Below, in pieces: positions 34,871 through 45,300 of a DNA stretch of 64,000 nucleotides. Source of the DNA: Antedon bifida. Its lineage: Eukaryota > Echinodermata > Crinoidea > Comatulida > Antedonidae. The DNA lies in assembly GCA_963402885.1 (NCBI GenBank), contig OY727100.1, positions 20,927,665 through 20,991,664 on the forward strand. The letters are read 5' to 3'. Every line of letters begins with the position of its first letter. The first letter of the stretch is position 1. The notes under the pieces were generated by a model. It had not been told where the DNA came from. It searched no databases and saw only the letters and a list, made by a program, of their open reading frames with translations. Position numbers and translations under genes: made by a program.

Positions 34871-36244
34871 ATATAATTCTAATTTAATTAATTTTTAATC
34901 TTCATTTTTCATGTTTTGGTGGACAACACACCTTTAATAATTGCGAATTATTCATCATTAGCATAGTGTTCTTGTGTGATACATACAAAGTCACATGGAA
35001 ACATGGGAAACCTCTGAACATTACATTTCAGGTTCTCTTGGTTAACGCCGTTGTGGTCGTCACTCATTTTCTCCTCAGGCCTAAGGTTTAGTTAAGAGTT
35101 ATACTAAGAAAATTACAGTATCGAAAACTAACTTACTGTGATGGCGCTAGTTATGCTCAGTTATGCGTGATTAGAATGACGTAATGCATAACGGCATTAA
35201 CATAGCAAGATTGGTTATCCGGATGCATTGTGGGTACGAGAAACTTGTGTACGTTATGCTATTGTAGCAAGCCAGATATGCTGTAAATAAATTACATTTG
35301 AATTTAGCTGATTGTCGCCGTTGACTTGTCGTCAGAAACTTATTGACCGACATCATGGCGGATAACCCGGTTTTTAACACACTACGTCTTAGTGTTGAAT
35401 TCCGGTATTCGTGTAATACTGTTGTCTCTATCAACAATTCTTATTTTTTAAGCATCTTGTCGGCCTGTGTCCATTAAAGTTAATAGTACGCATACAAAAT
35501 ATAGCATTTTAACCAAACTATCATAGTCTTGATTATTATAATCATTAATATTTGTATGTATGTTTTTATTGCAAATTATGCATGGTCATTTAAAATAAAA
35601 TGTTACTTTATATATCAGCCGGAATAAGGGTATTTTATTATGATTGTGGAATAACATTAACATTATGTACAACTACAGAAGAAGTGAAGACGTATATCAA
35701 TTCAATTCCACATTAGGCATAATCATATAATGTGAAATATAATAAACTATATTTATACAAAACATTAAAAATGGAATAAATTACGGTGTAAAATGTTGAC
35801 GAAATTCGATTATTGTCGGTAAAATAAACTTAGTTTACATTGCATCATAGATCTGGATTGACACTAATTGAAATAAAGTACATTTGTGTTTTTAACGTAC
35901 GTTGGAATTGAAGAAGTACGATAATAAATTAATGCCATACCTTAAAACCTCGCAAATAAGCACATGTGCTTCTTTTTAAAAAAAGAATCTTGGGTGGGCT
36001 TCATTTCGAGATAGGCTTCATTTCGAGATGGGCTTCATTTCGAGATGGCCTTCTTGTCGAGATTTTTGTAGGCTTCTAAACTAAAGAGGGGGATTCTTTT
36101 CAAAATGAATGCTAATAATTTTGTGAAGTGTTGAGAAATTCCCTGCCAATTTTACGTTTGCTAACGAAGCAGACAAGAAGACACAATGCGATCAAAACAC
36201 CATTTAGAAAACAATAAACTGTAAAAAAAAAAAGAAGTATGATA
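34871..36244. repeat. Tail of the segmental array unit, copy 1
   Basis: About 1.37 kb matching 52475-53859. No gene seen. At 35993-36062 it has four tandem units of GGGCTTCATTTCGAGAT type (three in the other copy), related to the palindromic ends in flank C. Confidence 0.8.
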
Positions 36245-36867
36245 TAAACACGATCATTATTACTGCATCTGGCATTAAGAGAAGCCCATCTATCTTGAAA
36301 AGAAGCCCAGTGGGCTTGATTTCGAGATGGGCTTCTTTTCGAGATTACTTTTGAAAACCAAAGAGGGGGATTATTTTTTTGATTTGTTATTTTTTTCGGT
36401 TTTACGGTACTCTGCCTATTTAATTTAGAGTGAGACCTACCTGTAATTATGATATAGAGGATGGTACATTACATATTTGATATAATTTTGTTAGAGTGTA
36501 TGTCTTGTTTTAGCAACATTCCGTATTATTTGAAAATGACCTATACGTCGTGATTAAATCTTAAAATAATATAAATTGTGACAAATTATCTATATTGTCT
36601 GCACAATCAATGTTGTTTACAATTTGGATTTGATTTATAATTTTAGAGTAGTAGTTAGTACGCCCTCAAGTTTAATCGAAAGTGGAATAAGGGGAATGGT
36701 CGTCGCTGTCAATATAACGCACTGACTGCATTGATGTGTTGTCTGAGGCGTTGTAACGGAAATTGACTAAACAGTTAAGTTGCAAACTGTTCATGAACTT
36801 AAACACATTTTTAAAACATTTTTACCATTCTAATGAAGATAAAAACTGTCGAACTATAAACTATTCA
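36245..36867. repeat. Flank C of the segmental array, copy 2
   Basis: Matches 29631-30243 and 53860-54245. Contains GAAGCCCAGTGGGCTT nested inside AAGCCCATCT...AGATGGGCTT. Confidence 0.8.
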
Positions 36868-37056
36868 GCAACACAGTCTGCTTGATGGGCTGCTATGAAA
36901 TAAACTCGTGTGTATTAGAATGGATATAACAATCATTGCAGCAGGAGATAATAACACTTTACAAATGTATCTATCGATTAGAAATCCTTGGCAATCGATC
37001 GCAATAAGTCCAACACACCCTAATATCACTCCACTTATCCAGACTCCACTAACTAA
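36868..37056 (-). pseudogene. GPCR pseudogene fragment (TM4-TM5)
   Basis: Minus strand: VSGVWISGVILGCVGL, AIDCQGFLIDRYIC, then MIVISILIHT, followed by the same one-base frameshift as in the copy at 30244. The 5' two-thirds of the gene is gone and the fragment stops at a 69-bp palindrome. Confidence 0.85.
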
Positions 37057-37062
37057 AGCCTG

Positions 37063-37131
37063 TTTTCCTGTCGACGTTAGTCGACGCTATTGTTAACAAT
37101 AATCGGCGATCATCTACGATTAACAGGAAAA
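37063..37131. repeat. 69-bp imperfect palindrome at a rearrangement junction
   Basis: TTTTCCTGT at 37063-37071 and ACAGGAAAA at 37123-37131 bracket a centre ATTGTTAACAAT. It lies exactly between the truncated GPCR fragment and the truncated YWTD pseudogene and is absent from the other units. Confidence 0.7.
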
Positions 37132-37221
37132 GGTACTATTAAGGTATTATTATTATTATTATTATTATCCTTATTATTATTATTATTATTACATTTAATT
37201 ATAACGTTGTTGTTTTTACTG

Positions 37222-38625
37222 GTGATATTATGATTGTGGTCAACCACGTTAATCCTCCATGAATTTATATGTCGAATATAAGTTCCAGTGACAGAACACC
37301 TTTAAGGTTTACGGTAGCAATAGAGAATATTGAGTTGACCCACGCTCTTGGTTATGATGTAACCACATCTACACTATACTGGTCCGATTGGCTCAAGTAT
37401 ACAATTGAACGGTATTCATTTGACACTGACCAACCAAGTGTTTTTGTCTAATGGAAATTGTAAGAAAAACCACAATTTTAGTCTGTTTAGTTTTTGTTTG
37501 TTTAATTAGGAAGAATATTTCTCTTTATATTTTTAGAGCAATTGTTTAATATGTGTATGCTTTTATAGTACATATAGGCACTCTTCGGAATTCACACCCT
37601 ACATTGTTTTATTGTTGAATCATGGAGGGTAATAAAGCAAAATCAGTCGTTAGTAAAGTTACGTCACACATACTGTATAGGCCTAGTGCTTACTAGTAGA
37701 CCACCTAAACATCTGCACATAAATGGTAATAGTCTATCAACAAAAAATTAAATAGGCCCTAGTTCATCATTTCTCTGCCAAAGCGAAAAGCGTCCTGAAT
37801 CCGCCTCTTTGTCAAATAATGTTTTTGTTGTTATTCCATAAGGGATTATATTAAAGGAGAAATTGTTATTACATCTTCTACAAGTTTAATACCTACCGTA
37901 TGTATACACACATTAAACACATAACACATTTGAAATGTGTTTAAAGACGAGTTTTTCATAAAATCCAATAGTTTGTGATAACAACATGGTTTAAATTTAA
38001 TAAAGGGGTGTATGGTTTAGCTGTTGATGGACCTGGAAAGAAGCTTTATTGGACAAGTGATTACCAAGACCGAATTGATTTAATAAATCTGGATGGAACA
38101 AACAGAAGTATACTGATTAACACAGGATTAGGCTCGCCATATGCAATTTATATAGACACAACTAACGGGTATGTCACTCTCTATTGGTACCATTATTATG
38201 GTTATTATTATTATACATTATCTCACCAATGAGAAATCTATAGTTAACTTCACATTATTATCCATTATATCGATTATTACGTAAACGTGTATTATTAATG
38301 CATTAACAACAATTAATTTACCTTATTTAATAATAAATTAAGAAAGTAATAATTCGGGTTATTGATAATGTTTCATACATTTTATACATTAATATAAGAA
38401 TTTAATTTCATTCAATAACACAGCTTTAGTAATTTTAGTGTTTCTGGCATGTGACTGTACACAGTAACTGTAAAATACATACTATATACTTAATTAGATA
38501 CCTGTACTGGACTGATACGGGATTTAAAAATATAGAGCGAGCGAAATTAAATGACTTGAGTACAAGGACCGCTATAGTGACAACTGGACTTAGTAATCCA
38601 ACCGGACTTGTTTTAGCAATTTCTG
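37222..38625 (+). pseudogene. YWTD pseudogene (copy 2), exons 3-5
   Basis: Exon 3 equivalent at 37222-37462 (region), exon 4 at 38006-38168, exon 5 at 38498-38625. Exons 1-2 are missing. The acceptor ACAG before exon 3 is ACTG; there is a TGA at 37260-37262 in place of the Gly codon of the intact gene, and a 2-bp deletion near 37432. Exon 5 still encodes YLYWTDTGFKNIERAKL. Exon 6 lies beyond the BEL insertion, at 45038. Confidence 0.85.
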
Positions 38626-39766
38626 GTAAGTTATGAGTTATAAATGTATGTAAGTTATATAATGATACTATATAATGTTGTATAGGCTATTATTTTTATT
38701 CTGTTAATTGCTGACGACCACTCGTAGTTTAAACCCCTTACTAGTAAACAACACGATAATGTCTCAGTAAGATCATGGTGTAAAATATCTCTGTGGTAAG
38801 ACTAATTTCTTCATGCACATGTTACAATTATCTGTTATAATGTAATACCATTTTATATTACATAGCCTATGTAAATACGTGAACGAGATTGGTTGAAACT
38901 GCATCACATGACTACTTCTGCGAGGATCGTAAATCGTATATTTTCTCGAGTACGATGATATACTGAGTAATTTTCGCGTCATTATCGAGTCATTAAACAT
39001 ATAAGACCCAGTCAATTCTCGAGTACGATGATATTAACTGTGTAATTTTCGTGTGGTAACACTCGCGTTTGGCGACAAACAAAAGTCATCTACTGAGATT
39101 TGAACTCGCGAAGATTAGTCATCACGATACAAAGTTTTACCCGCTGCGCCACGCAACTTGCTCAAAGAAATTAATCAACTAAATCATTTTAGATATGCAT
39201 ACATAGCGCCCTCATTGTTATTGACTCTCTATAGACGCGACGAAAGGCTGTTTGTGATTGGTTAATACTCACGGTAGTAACCTGGTACGCACGGCGCGCT
39301 GAACATCTGGTGATTCGGCTCGAAGAAGACGAATTATTATTTATTTGGCCAACCTGATAATTATTATTATTAATGTAGGCTTATTGATGGAAATTCTTAT
39401 GTTAATTTAAACGACCTAAGTGAATATTTTATTCCCAAGGAATCATTAATTAGTAATTATCTGTATATTGTTCATGTTAATTTAAACGCAAAGTAAGGTG
39501 TCTAGGCAGGCTTATTTACATACAATACCAAAAAGGAGGCCTAGCCCTGGTAGACACCCGACCCAGCAGTAGAAATTCTACTTATTGTTGGCTATGTAAT
39601 GTAACATATATATATCGCCTTTTATATCGGTAAAATATAAGATTTGACAACCCCTTGTCAAATCTTATATTTAACCTTAAAGCAGTCAATATCTGTATAA
39701 TACTGTACCAACCAATTTACACCATTTATAGACCTGTCAACACTTGCACTTTTATATAGTTTTAAA
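38626..39766. other. Intron remnant of the YWTD pseudogene
   Basis: Former intron 5. Apart from a tRNA-like SINE (39085-39185) and an AT hairpin around ATATAAGATTTGACAA at 39628-39672, nothing recognised. 38880-39360 is absent from the other two copies, so it is a later insertion. Confidence 0.6.
39085..39185 (-). mobile_element. tRNA-derived SINE fragment
   Basis: Minus strand: AGTTGCGTGGCGCAGCGGGT (box A region) and GCGAGTTCAAATCTCAG (box B) at tRNA-like distance. Confidence 0.5.
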
Positions 39767-39771
39767 ACGGC

Positions 39772-40034
39772 TGTTAAAGTGTGCGCCCTCTATTGTTGTG
39801 GTATTTGTACACTTATATGCAAATTATGCTTGTACACTACAGTATAATGCCAATCACGTAAAACGGCATTGAAAGGGACGTTGTGGTTGAAGGCGGTGTT
39901 ATGTGCGAGGCCTTACAATTTATTATCAGTGTTTCCAGGATATGTATGTAGTATCATATGTTATTTAAAGAATAAACCCTGCATAAAATTAAGCCTTCGT
40001 GTACGAGTTATTAATAAAGTGTCGCTTTATTACA
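39772..40034 (+). repeat. BEL 5' LTR
   Basis: 263 bp, TGTTAAAG...TTATTACA. Contains a TATA-like TTATATGC near 39810 and the polyadenylation signal AATAAA near 39971. Confidence 0.95.
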
Positions 40035-40101
40035 ATAATAAATTGTAAGGCCTCGCACATAACACCGCCTTCAACCACAACGTCCCCTTTCAATGCCGTT
40101 T
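40035..40101 (-). repeat. Inverted LTR segment replacing the primer-binding site
   Basis: Starting at the base after the 5' LTR, 67 bp are the reverse complement of LTR positions 39861-39926, differing by one extra C. The segment ends inside the first codons of the polyprotein (ATGCCGTTT), so the present start codon comes from antisense LTR sequence. Confidence 0.9.
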
Positions 40102-43100
40102 GCCACCAAAGTGAACGTGCTCTGTACGTATTGCACTAAGGACCATCATATAGATGACTGCGAAGGTTTTAATAAGCTGACAAGACGTGACCGAAAGCAG
40201 TATCTGTGTGAACACAAGTTATGTTACGGATGTGGTATGACTAATGAACATCTAGCATACCAGTGCTCTAATGCTATAACATGTAAACATTGTAAAAACA
40301 AACATTTATCAAGCTTGCATATTTTTAAGCAAAACGATAAACGCACTGTTAATACGTCTTTGTGCACCTCCGTTACAAGTAAATCATCAAATACTTCTAT
40401 GATAGTGCCTGTTTGGCTTCGAAGTTCTCGATGTCCACAGAATGAAATTCTAATCTATTGTATTTTGGACCCCCAGTCTAATACTTGTTTTATTTCAGAT
40501 AGCATTGCTGAGAAACTAAAGTTGGAGGGGAATAAAACCAATCTACTTCTGTCAACTATGCATAGCAAATCATCCGTGTCATGTCGCAAGTTTAGCCACA
40601 TGGAAGTTGTTAGCTTTGACCGAAAGACTGCGATACCAATTCCTACAGTTTTTTCTAGAGATCAAATTCCAGCCACCAGGTCTCAAATTCCTACTCCAGC
40701 TGTTGCAAGTAAGTGGACTCACTTGAACCGCATTTCATCTGTTATTGTTCCTTATATGCAGAATGTGCCGATAGCAATGTTAATAGGAAACAATGTTCCA
40801 AATGCCATTAGACCTAGAGACATAATAGCTGGTGGAGAAGATGAACCATACGGACAACTATCAGCTCTTGGATGGGGTGTCGTGGGCACCATGTGCCAAA
40901 GGGTTCCGGAAGTGTCGGTGTCTAATCACATGGTTGCTTCGGAAAAAGACTCGATTGTATCACCGAAGAATCGTTTGTTTAGTCAAACTAATGCCAAAGA
41001 GATGATTTTGATAATGTATGAACTAGATTTTAATGACGATAAGCCTGGTCAATCTGCAATGTCAGCCGATGATCGTAAATTCATGGATATCATGGAATCA
41101 AATGTAGTTCAGCGTACAGATGATCACTACGAAATGCCTCTGCCCTTTAAGATAAGAGAAGGTATGCCGAATAATCGTAACATGGCTTTAAAGCGTCTAA
41201 AACAGCTTAAACACAAACTAAATCATAATTCAACCTTTAAGAATGACTACATGAACTTTATGGTAGATGTTCTTGAGAACTGTTCAGAGAAGGTTCCTGT
41301 AAACGAACTGGACATGCGTAATGGTGAAATTAATTACGTTCCCCATCATGGTGTATATCACCCGAAAAAGAAAAAACTTCGTGTGGTATTCGATTGTTCA
41401 GCCGAGTATGCTGGAACATCATTAAATAAACGTTTATTACAGGGACCCGATATGATTAACAATTTATTTGGAGTCTTAACTCGTTTCAGAAAGGAACCAA
41501 TTGCTATTCAAGCCGATGTGAAAGGAATGTTTCACCAGTTTTTCGTTTCAGAGCCTGATCGTAACTTTCTTCGATTTCTATGGTGGAAGGACGGTTCTGA
41601 AGAAATAGTCGAACATAGGATGACTGTACATCTGTTTGGCGCAGTGAGTTCGCCTGCAGTCGCTAACTTCGGCCTACGAAAGGCTGCTGATGATGGTGAA
41701 TCTCAATACGGTAAACCAGTTGCTGACTTCATACGTAACGACTTTTACGTCGACGACGGTTTGAAATCTCTTCCATCGGAAGCTGATGCAATTCAATTGA
41801 TCGACTCTTCTACTAAGATGTGTGCTAAGGCAGGTTTAACATTGCATAAATGGGTAACTAACAATAGACAAGTGTTAAATTCAATTCCCACAGATTTGAG
41901 AGCAACCGACTGGAAGGAGATTTCTTTACACGACCAGTTACCTATTGAACGTGCTCTTGGTGTTGTTTGGTGCGTGGAAACGGATACGTTCGAGTTTCGA
42001 ATGGAATTTAAAGATAATCCAGTCACTCGCCGTGGAATTCTCTCTACTTTAAGTGCAGTATACGATCCGTTTGGTTTCCTGGCACCTGTATTGATTGTTG
42101 GAAAACTGATTCTACGAGAGTTGTGTATGTCTCAGCTTGATTGGGACGATCCACTTCCAGACGAGATGTATCATAAGTGGGCCAAATGGCGAAATGATAT
42201 AATATCAGGAATCGAGAACATTAAGGTCAAACGATGTTTTAAACCGGTTGATTTTGGTTCCGTGAGCAAGGCAGAAATGCATTTTTTCTCAGACGCAAGT
42301 GAATTTGCTTATGCTCAATCATCTTACATCAGACTAATTAACACTCTAGGACAAGTGTCCGTATCTTTTCTTTTAGGTAAATCCAGGATTGTACCAAAAA
42401 CCAAAACCACTACCATTCCAAGGTTGGAACTTGTTGCCGCAGCCTTATCAGCACGTATGAGTGGATTGATAACGAGAGAACTGGCTTACGATGCTACACA
42501 TTATTATTGGTGTGACAGCAAAGTTGTTCTGGGGTATATCCGAAATGAAGCAAGAAAGTTCAAGGTATTCGTATCTAACCGCATACAACAAATTCATGAC
42601 CACTCCAGTACCAGTGATTGGCATTACGTTCCATCCGCATCTAATCCAAGTGACTCTGGTACAAGGGGAGTGAGTATTGTTCAGTTGACGAACTCTACAT
42701 GGTTAAATGGACCGCCCTTCTTGCATAAAAACGAGCCATTACCGACTGCTGAATCTTGTGTGGAAACTGCTGATGTTGACATTTCAGACGAGATGCGGAA
42801 GACTACTTGTGTATTTTCTACTTGTATATCTTTAGATTTGTTTCAGAAATGGTTTATTAATTTATGCAATAATTTCTCATCATGGACCAGGTTGCGCAGG
42901 GTAATCGCTAGATGTCTGATGTGGAAGAAACGACTGATGGATGCTGCTAAAGTTAATATAAAAGAGGGTAGCATATTTAAATCGATTTCTTCTGACTGTA
43001 CCATACCTTGCGTAGATGACATTCAAGTAAGTGAGAAGTTAATATTGAAACATGTTCAAGATCAACACTTCTATGATGAGAAAGTATTACTAAGTAAGCT

Positions 43101-44409
43101 GTTAAACACGAATAGTTTAGAGGATCGTAAATCAGATGTTCAGCTGAAAAGATCAAGTTTTCTATATGGACTAGATCCGTTTTTAGATGAAAACCAACTT
43201 ATAAGAGTTGGGGGAAGAGTAAAACGTTCCAAGTTTGCATTTGATGTTAAGCATCCCTTGATCTTACCGAAAAGGTGTCATTTAACTAATCTTATTATCT
43301 CGCATTTTCATGAGCAGATGAACCATGCCGGGAAAGTTTCAACCTTAAATGAAGTCAGACAACGAGGCTATTGGATAATCCACGGTCTATCTACAGTTGG
43401 CGAATTGGTTCATCGTTGTGTGATCTGCCGCAAGTTAAGGGGTAAATTATCGAACCAGAAGATGGCAGACCTACCAATTGAGAGGATTTCAGATGCTGCA
43501 CCGTTTACCTACAGTGGAGTAGATTTATTTGGACCTTTTAACATAAAAGAAAGAAGAAGCCTCGTAAAAAGGTACGGAGTACTTTTCATTTGTTTATCAT
43601 CGAAGGCTATACATTTAGAGTCGGCAAATACGTTGGAAACAAATTCGTTCATTAACGCATTAAGACGGTTCGTTAGTGTTCGTGGACCAGTCAGACAACT
43701 ACATTCGGATAGGGGAACCAATCTTGTCGGTACCAGAAATGAATGGCAAAACGTAAATGAAGACGAGGTCAAGAAATATCTTGTGGGCCAAGGTTGTGAT
43801 ATCCACTTCAAATTTAACTTCCCGTCCGCTAGCCATATGGGAGGAATTTGGGAACGCCAAATTCGTACTGTGAGAAATGCTTTGGCTCCTCTACTCAACA
43901 TACATGGTAACCAGTTGGATGATGAATGTTTTCGTACGTTGCTTTCCGAAGTCATGAACATTGTAAATTCCAGGCCCCTTACTGTTAACAACTTAAATGA
44001 CCCAAATTCAATGGAACCGCTAACACCTAATCACATTCTAACCTTAAAACATAAAGTTGTAGTTCCTCCACCAGGTATCTTTCAGAATGCTGATATGTAC
44101 TGTAGACGGCGATGGAGACGAGTGCAACACTTATCCAACGAGTTTTGGTGTAGATGGCGAAAAGAATACTTATCGTCAATGCAGTCACGGTCAAAGTGGA
44201 CGTCACCAAAGAGAAACTTCAAAGTTGGCGACGTAGTGCTTTTGAAGGGAGACAACGTTCCACGTAACATCTGGGAATTAGCCAAGGTTATTGCACTGCA
44301 TCCAAGCGACGACGGGCTCGTAAGAAAGGTTTCAGTCTTCGTTGGACGACGACAATCCGTGCTGGAAAGACCTGTGCACAAACTAGTGCAGTTGGTGCCA
44401 GTTGATTGA
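40093..44409 (+). CDS. BEL/Pao polyprotein (gag C-terminus plus pol), 1438 aa
   Basis: One open frame. Residues about 10-80 hold gag zinc knuckles (CTYCTKDHHIDDC, CYGCGMTNEHLAYQC, CKHCKNKH). Residues about 105-250 are a DUF1758-type protease with ILDPQSN at the position of the catalytic Asp. Reverse transcriptase follows, with QADVKGMFHQFF and YVDD at residues 552-555. Then comes Peptidase_A17/RNase H with SDAS (D734) and WCDSK. The integrase has an HHCC zinc-binding region (HFHEQMNH, CVICRK) and catalytic D1144, D1206 and E1254. The C-terminal DUF5641-like domain has WRRVQHLSNEFWCRWRKEYL. No internal stop. The gag N-terminal part (DUF1759-type) is absent, and the ATG lies in the inverted LTR segment, so the copy is unlikely to be autonomous. 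Confidence 0.93.
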   Translation: MPFATKVNVLCTYCTKDHHIDDCEGFNKLTRRDRKQYLCEHKLCYGCGMTNEHLAYQCSNAITCKHCKNKHLSSLHIFKQNDKRTVNTSLCTSVTSKSSNTSMIVPVWLRSSRCPQNEILIYCILDPQSNTCFISDSIAEKLKLEGNKTNLLLSTMHSKSSVSCRKFSHMEVVSFDRKTAIPIPTVFSRDQIPATRSQIPTPAVASKWTHLNRISSVIVPYMQNVPIAMLIGNNVPNAIRPRDIIAGGEDEPYGQLSALGWGVVGTMCQRVPEVSVSNHMVASEKDSIVSPKNRLFSQTNAKEMILIMYELDFNDDKPGQSAMSADDRKFMDIMESNVVQRTDDHYEMPLPFKIREGMPNNRNMALKRLKQLKHKLNHNSTFKNDYMNFMVDVLENCSEKVPVNELDMRNGEINYVPHHGVYHPKKKKLRVVFDCSAEYAGTSLNKRLLQGPDMINNLFGVLTRFRKEPIAIQADVKGMFHQFFVSEPDRNFLRFLWWKDGSEEIVEHRMTVHLFGAVSSPAVANFGLRKAADDGESQYGKPVADFIRNDFYVDDGLKSLPSEADAIQLIDSSTKMCAKAGLTLHKWVTNNRQVLNSIPTDLRATDWKEISLHDQLPIERALGVVWCVETDTFEFRMEFKDNPVTRRGILSTLSAVYDPFGFLAPVLIVGKLILRELCMSQLDWDDPLPDEMYHKWAKWRNDIISGIENIKVKRCFKPVDFGSVSKAEMHFFSDASEFAYAQSSYIRLINTLGQVSVSFLLGKSRIVPKTKTTTIPRLELVAAALSARMSGLITRELAYDATHYYWCDSKVVLGYIRNEARKFKVFVSNRIQQIHDHSSTSDWHYVPSASNPSDSGTRGVSIVQLTNSTWLNGPPFLHKNEPLPTAESCVETADVDISDEMRKTTCVFSTCISLDLFQKWFINLCNNFSSWTRLRRVIARCLMWKKRLMDAAKVNIKEGSIFKSISSDCTIPCVDDIQVSEKLILKHVQDQHFYDEKVLLSKLLNTNSLEDRKSDVQLKRSSFLYGLDPFLDENQLIRVGGRVKRSKFAFDVKHPLILPKRCHLTNLIISHFHEQMNHAGKVSTLNEVRQRGYWIIHGLSTVGELVHRCVICRKLRGKLSNQKMADLPIERISDAAPFTYSGVDLFGPFNIKERRSLVKRYGVLFICLSSKAIHLESANTLETNSFINALRRFVSVRGPVRQLHSDRGTNLVGTRNEWQNVNEDEVKKYLVGQGCDIHFKFNFPSASHMGGIWERQIRTVRNALAPLLNIHGNQLDDECFRTLLSEVMNIVNSRPLTVNNLNDPNSMEPLTPNHILTLKHKVVVPPPGIFQNADMYCRRRWRRVQHLSNEFWCRWRKEYLSSMQSRSKWTSPKRNFKVGDVVLLKGDNVPRNIWELAKVIALHPSDDGLVRKVSVFVGRRQSVLERPVHKLVQLVPVD

Positions 44410-44663
44410 ACTTATGAACTCGATAATACTAGAATCATGGTTAGCCATGCTCTTATATAAAATGTATTGCGAATAATATGGATTTTGGCGATTCGCCATA
44501 CTGATGATAATCTTTGATTGAATAGACCTTAAGTCTTAATCATAAGTAATTTCATTATTGTTTCAAATCCCCGTCAGTGGAGCCTTTATAACTTGATCGT
44601 GCTGTTTAATGTTTGTAATGTGTTATTATATTTTATGTTTTGCAAAGATCTCTAGTATCGTTT

Positions 44664-44675
44664 GCAAGGGAGCCA
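44664..44675 (+). other. BEL polypurine tract
   Basis: GCAAGGGAGCCA directly precedes the 3' LTR; the AAGGGAG core is the probable plus-strand primer. Confidence 0.6.
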
Positions 44676-44938
44676 TGTTAAAGTGTGCGCCCTCTATTGT
44701 TGTGGTATTTGTACACTTATATGCAAATTATGCTTGTACACTACAGTATAATGCCAATCACGTAAAACGGCATTGAAAGGGACGTTGTGGTTGAAGGCGG
44801 TGTTATGTGCGAGGCCTTACAATTTATTATCAGTGTTTCCAGGATATGTATGTAGTATCATATGTTATTTAAAGAATAAACCCTGCATAAAATTAAGCCT
44901 TCGTGTACGAGTTATTAATAAAGTGTCGCTTTATTACA
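44676..44938 (+). repeat. BEL 3' LTR
   Basis: 263 bp; I found no difference from the 5' LTR on reading. Confidence 0.95.
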
Positions 44939-45037
44939 ACGGCTCAAGTACAATTTTACTTTGGGGGAAAGGAGCACATCCGTTAATAATATTGTATCCA
45001 TCCGCTAATCACTAGTAACAGCTTTTATATATTTTAG

Positions 45038-45300
45038 ATGGAAAGATGTATTGATGTGATTGAAATAAGAAGGTTATTGAGGAAGCTAACCTTGACGGAT
45101 CTAACAGAAGAACGATTATATTTCTTCCTGGAACGGGACCGACTAGAATTTACATGTATAGAAACTACCTGTACTGGACAAATTGGTATGGTGGCATATA
45201 TAGAGTTGATAGAACAGCTAGAATATCATCAAAGAAAAGTAGCGATAGTCGACTTAATAAGCCAACCGGCTTATATATTTAAAAAAAGTAGATGTTCTAA
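45038..45300 (+). pseudogene. YWTD pseudogene (copy 2), last exon
   Basis: Matches exon 6 of the intact gene after the acceptor TTTTAG, but has a TGA at 45052-45054 in place of the Trp of the YWCD blade and small indels afterwards. The BEL element separates it from exon 5. Confidence 0.85.

Larger units (their letters stand above)
39767..44943 (+). mobile_element. BEL/Pao LTR retrotransposon, young but gag-truncated
   Basis: Element 39772-44938 (5167 bp) bounded by 263-bp LTRs starting TG and ending CA, flanked by the 5-bp duplication ACGGC (39767-39771 and 44939-44943). The empty site is confirmed by the YWTD paralogues, where the flanking intron sequence is continuous. The two LTRs look identical, so the insertion is recent. 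Internal order is zinc knuckles, protease, reverse transcriptase, RNase H, integrase: the BEL/Pao order. The N-terminal gag and the expected primer-binding site are missing; an inverted LTR segment takes their place. Confidence 0.95.

Noticed and set aside
40400..40560. BEL protease judged inactive because ILDPQSN lacks a D-S/T-G triad
   Set aside because: DUF1758-type proteases of animal BEL/Pao elements vary at these positions; no call on activity is justified.
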